NCBI RefSeq assembly: GCF_013282575.1
Contig: NZ_JAAAYE010000006.1
Location: 89,383-153,382, forward strand
DNA: 64,000 nt
Reading direction: 5' to 3'
From: Paraburkholderia sp. NMBU_R16
Lineage (GTDB): Bacteria; Pseudomonadota; Gammaproteobacteria; Burkholderiales; Burkholderiaceae
The first letter of the stretch is position 1, and each line of letters opens with the position of its first letter. Both the position numbers and the translations under genes were made by a program. The notes below the pieces were generated by a model. It searched no databases. It was not told the origin of the DNA and was given only the letters and a program-made list of their open reading frames with translations. This document shows positions 63,844-64,000 of the stretch, one piece after another.

Positions 63844-64000
63844 TCAGTCGGTGAGGTCGATGCCATAACGCGTGACGATGGCTTTGAGCACGCGCTTTAC
63901 GCTCTCGCCCTTGATCTCGATGAGCGTCGTCGAAGTGTGGCTGGCTTCCAGTGCAGCCAGTCCGTCACTGAGAAGGGCCAGTAACGTAACGCGTGACGCC
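63844..64000 (-). CDS. C-terminal end of an unidentified protein (runs off window)
   Basis: On the minus strand a frame is open from the window edge to TGA at 63846-63844. Its last ~51 residues include LLALLSDGLAALEASHTSTTLIEIKGESVKRVLKAIVTRYGIDLTD. The mixed charged-helical composition looks like real protein. Family not recognised. Confidence 0.45.
   Translation of the reverse strand, partial: ASRVTLLALLSDGLAALEASHTSTTLIEIKGESVKRVLKAIVTRYGIDLTD

Noticed and set aside
1..64000. tRNA/rRNA genes, CRISPR arrays, insertion sequences, att sites
   Set aside because: None recognised on reading both strands; no transposase-like protein, no regularly spaced repeats, no tRNA-like cloverleaf noticed.

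Overview
The window is GC-rich chromosomal DNA from a betaproteobacterium of the Burkholderiaceae. A Burkholderia, Paraburkholderia or Trinickia type of organism fits best. The reasons are the 2-methylcitrate genes prpC-acnD-prpF at the left edge and a complete Hrp2-type (Ralstonia/Xanthomonas-like) type III secretion system (T3SS). The T3SS gene order is hrpB1-sctI-sctJ-sctK-sctL-sctN-sctO-sctT-sctC on one side and sctU-sctV-sctP-sctQ-sctR-sctS-hpaA-sctD-hrpD6-pilin-hpaB on the other. No tRNA, rRNA, CRISPR array or insertion sequence was recognised.

Layout. 3-4736: propionate (2-methylcitrate) genes, plus strand. 4856-10753: unrecognised proteins with the look of type III substrates (disordered Ser/Pro/Gly-rich N-termini) and a GNAT acetyltransferase. 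11207-15558: a LuxR-family regulator and a 1084-residue protein that is a distant paralogue of the 1146-residue protein at 56598. 15712-24611: one minus-strand amide-utilisation operon with nitrilase-family hydrolase, branched-chain/urea-type ABC transporter, amidase, AmiC sensor and AmiR antiterminator. Its leader holds two small hairpins and a rho-independent terminator, as expected for ANTAR-controlled antitermination. 24720-27200: a tryptophan-2-monooxygenase-like (IaaM-like) flavoenzyme fused to a disordered N-terminus. 28306-30224: two tandem LuxR-family regulators. 30266-34042: accessory T3SS module with two extra HrpB1 paralogues, a protein with a 108-residue tandem repeat, and a Cys/His (NlpC/P60 or CHAP-like) hydrolase. 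34344-36874: a lipoprotein and an HrpG-like OmpR-type regulator. 36970-55658: the T3SS core. 55786-61230: further candidate secreted proteins. 61301-63195: a second LuxR-type pair. 63844-64000: the end of an unidentified gene.

How it fits together. In Ralstonia and Burkholderia, HrpG acts upstream of the AraC-type activator HrpB. HrpB activates promoters carrying TTCG-N16-TTCG (hrpII box), with a TANNNT -10 about 30 bases further on. Such boxes, read directly here, precede both halves of the T3SS core (divergent pair at 45514-45670), the accessory module (divergent pair at 31571-31773), a third divergent pair at 56370-56519, and single sites before 5881, 8770, 60154, the IaaM-like gene and possibly 4856. 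Most genes of unknown function here therefore look like one co-regulated secretion regulon. hrpB itself is not in the window.

The five LuxR-family proteins lie at the flanks of the T3SS/effector region. Three keep the autoinducer-pocket residues and two have lost most of them. Each pair joins one intact and one degenerate member. No luxI was seen. All functional statements come from reading motifs and gene order; no database search was run.
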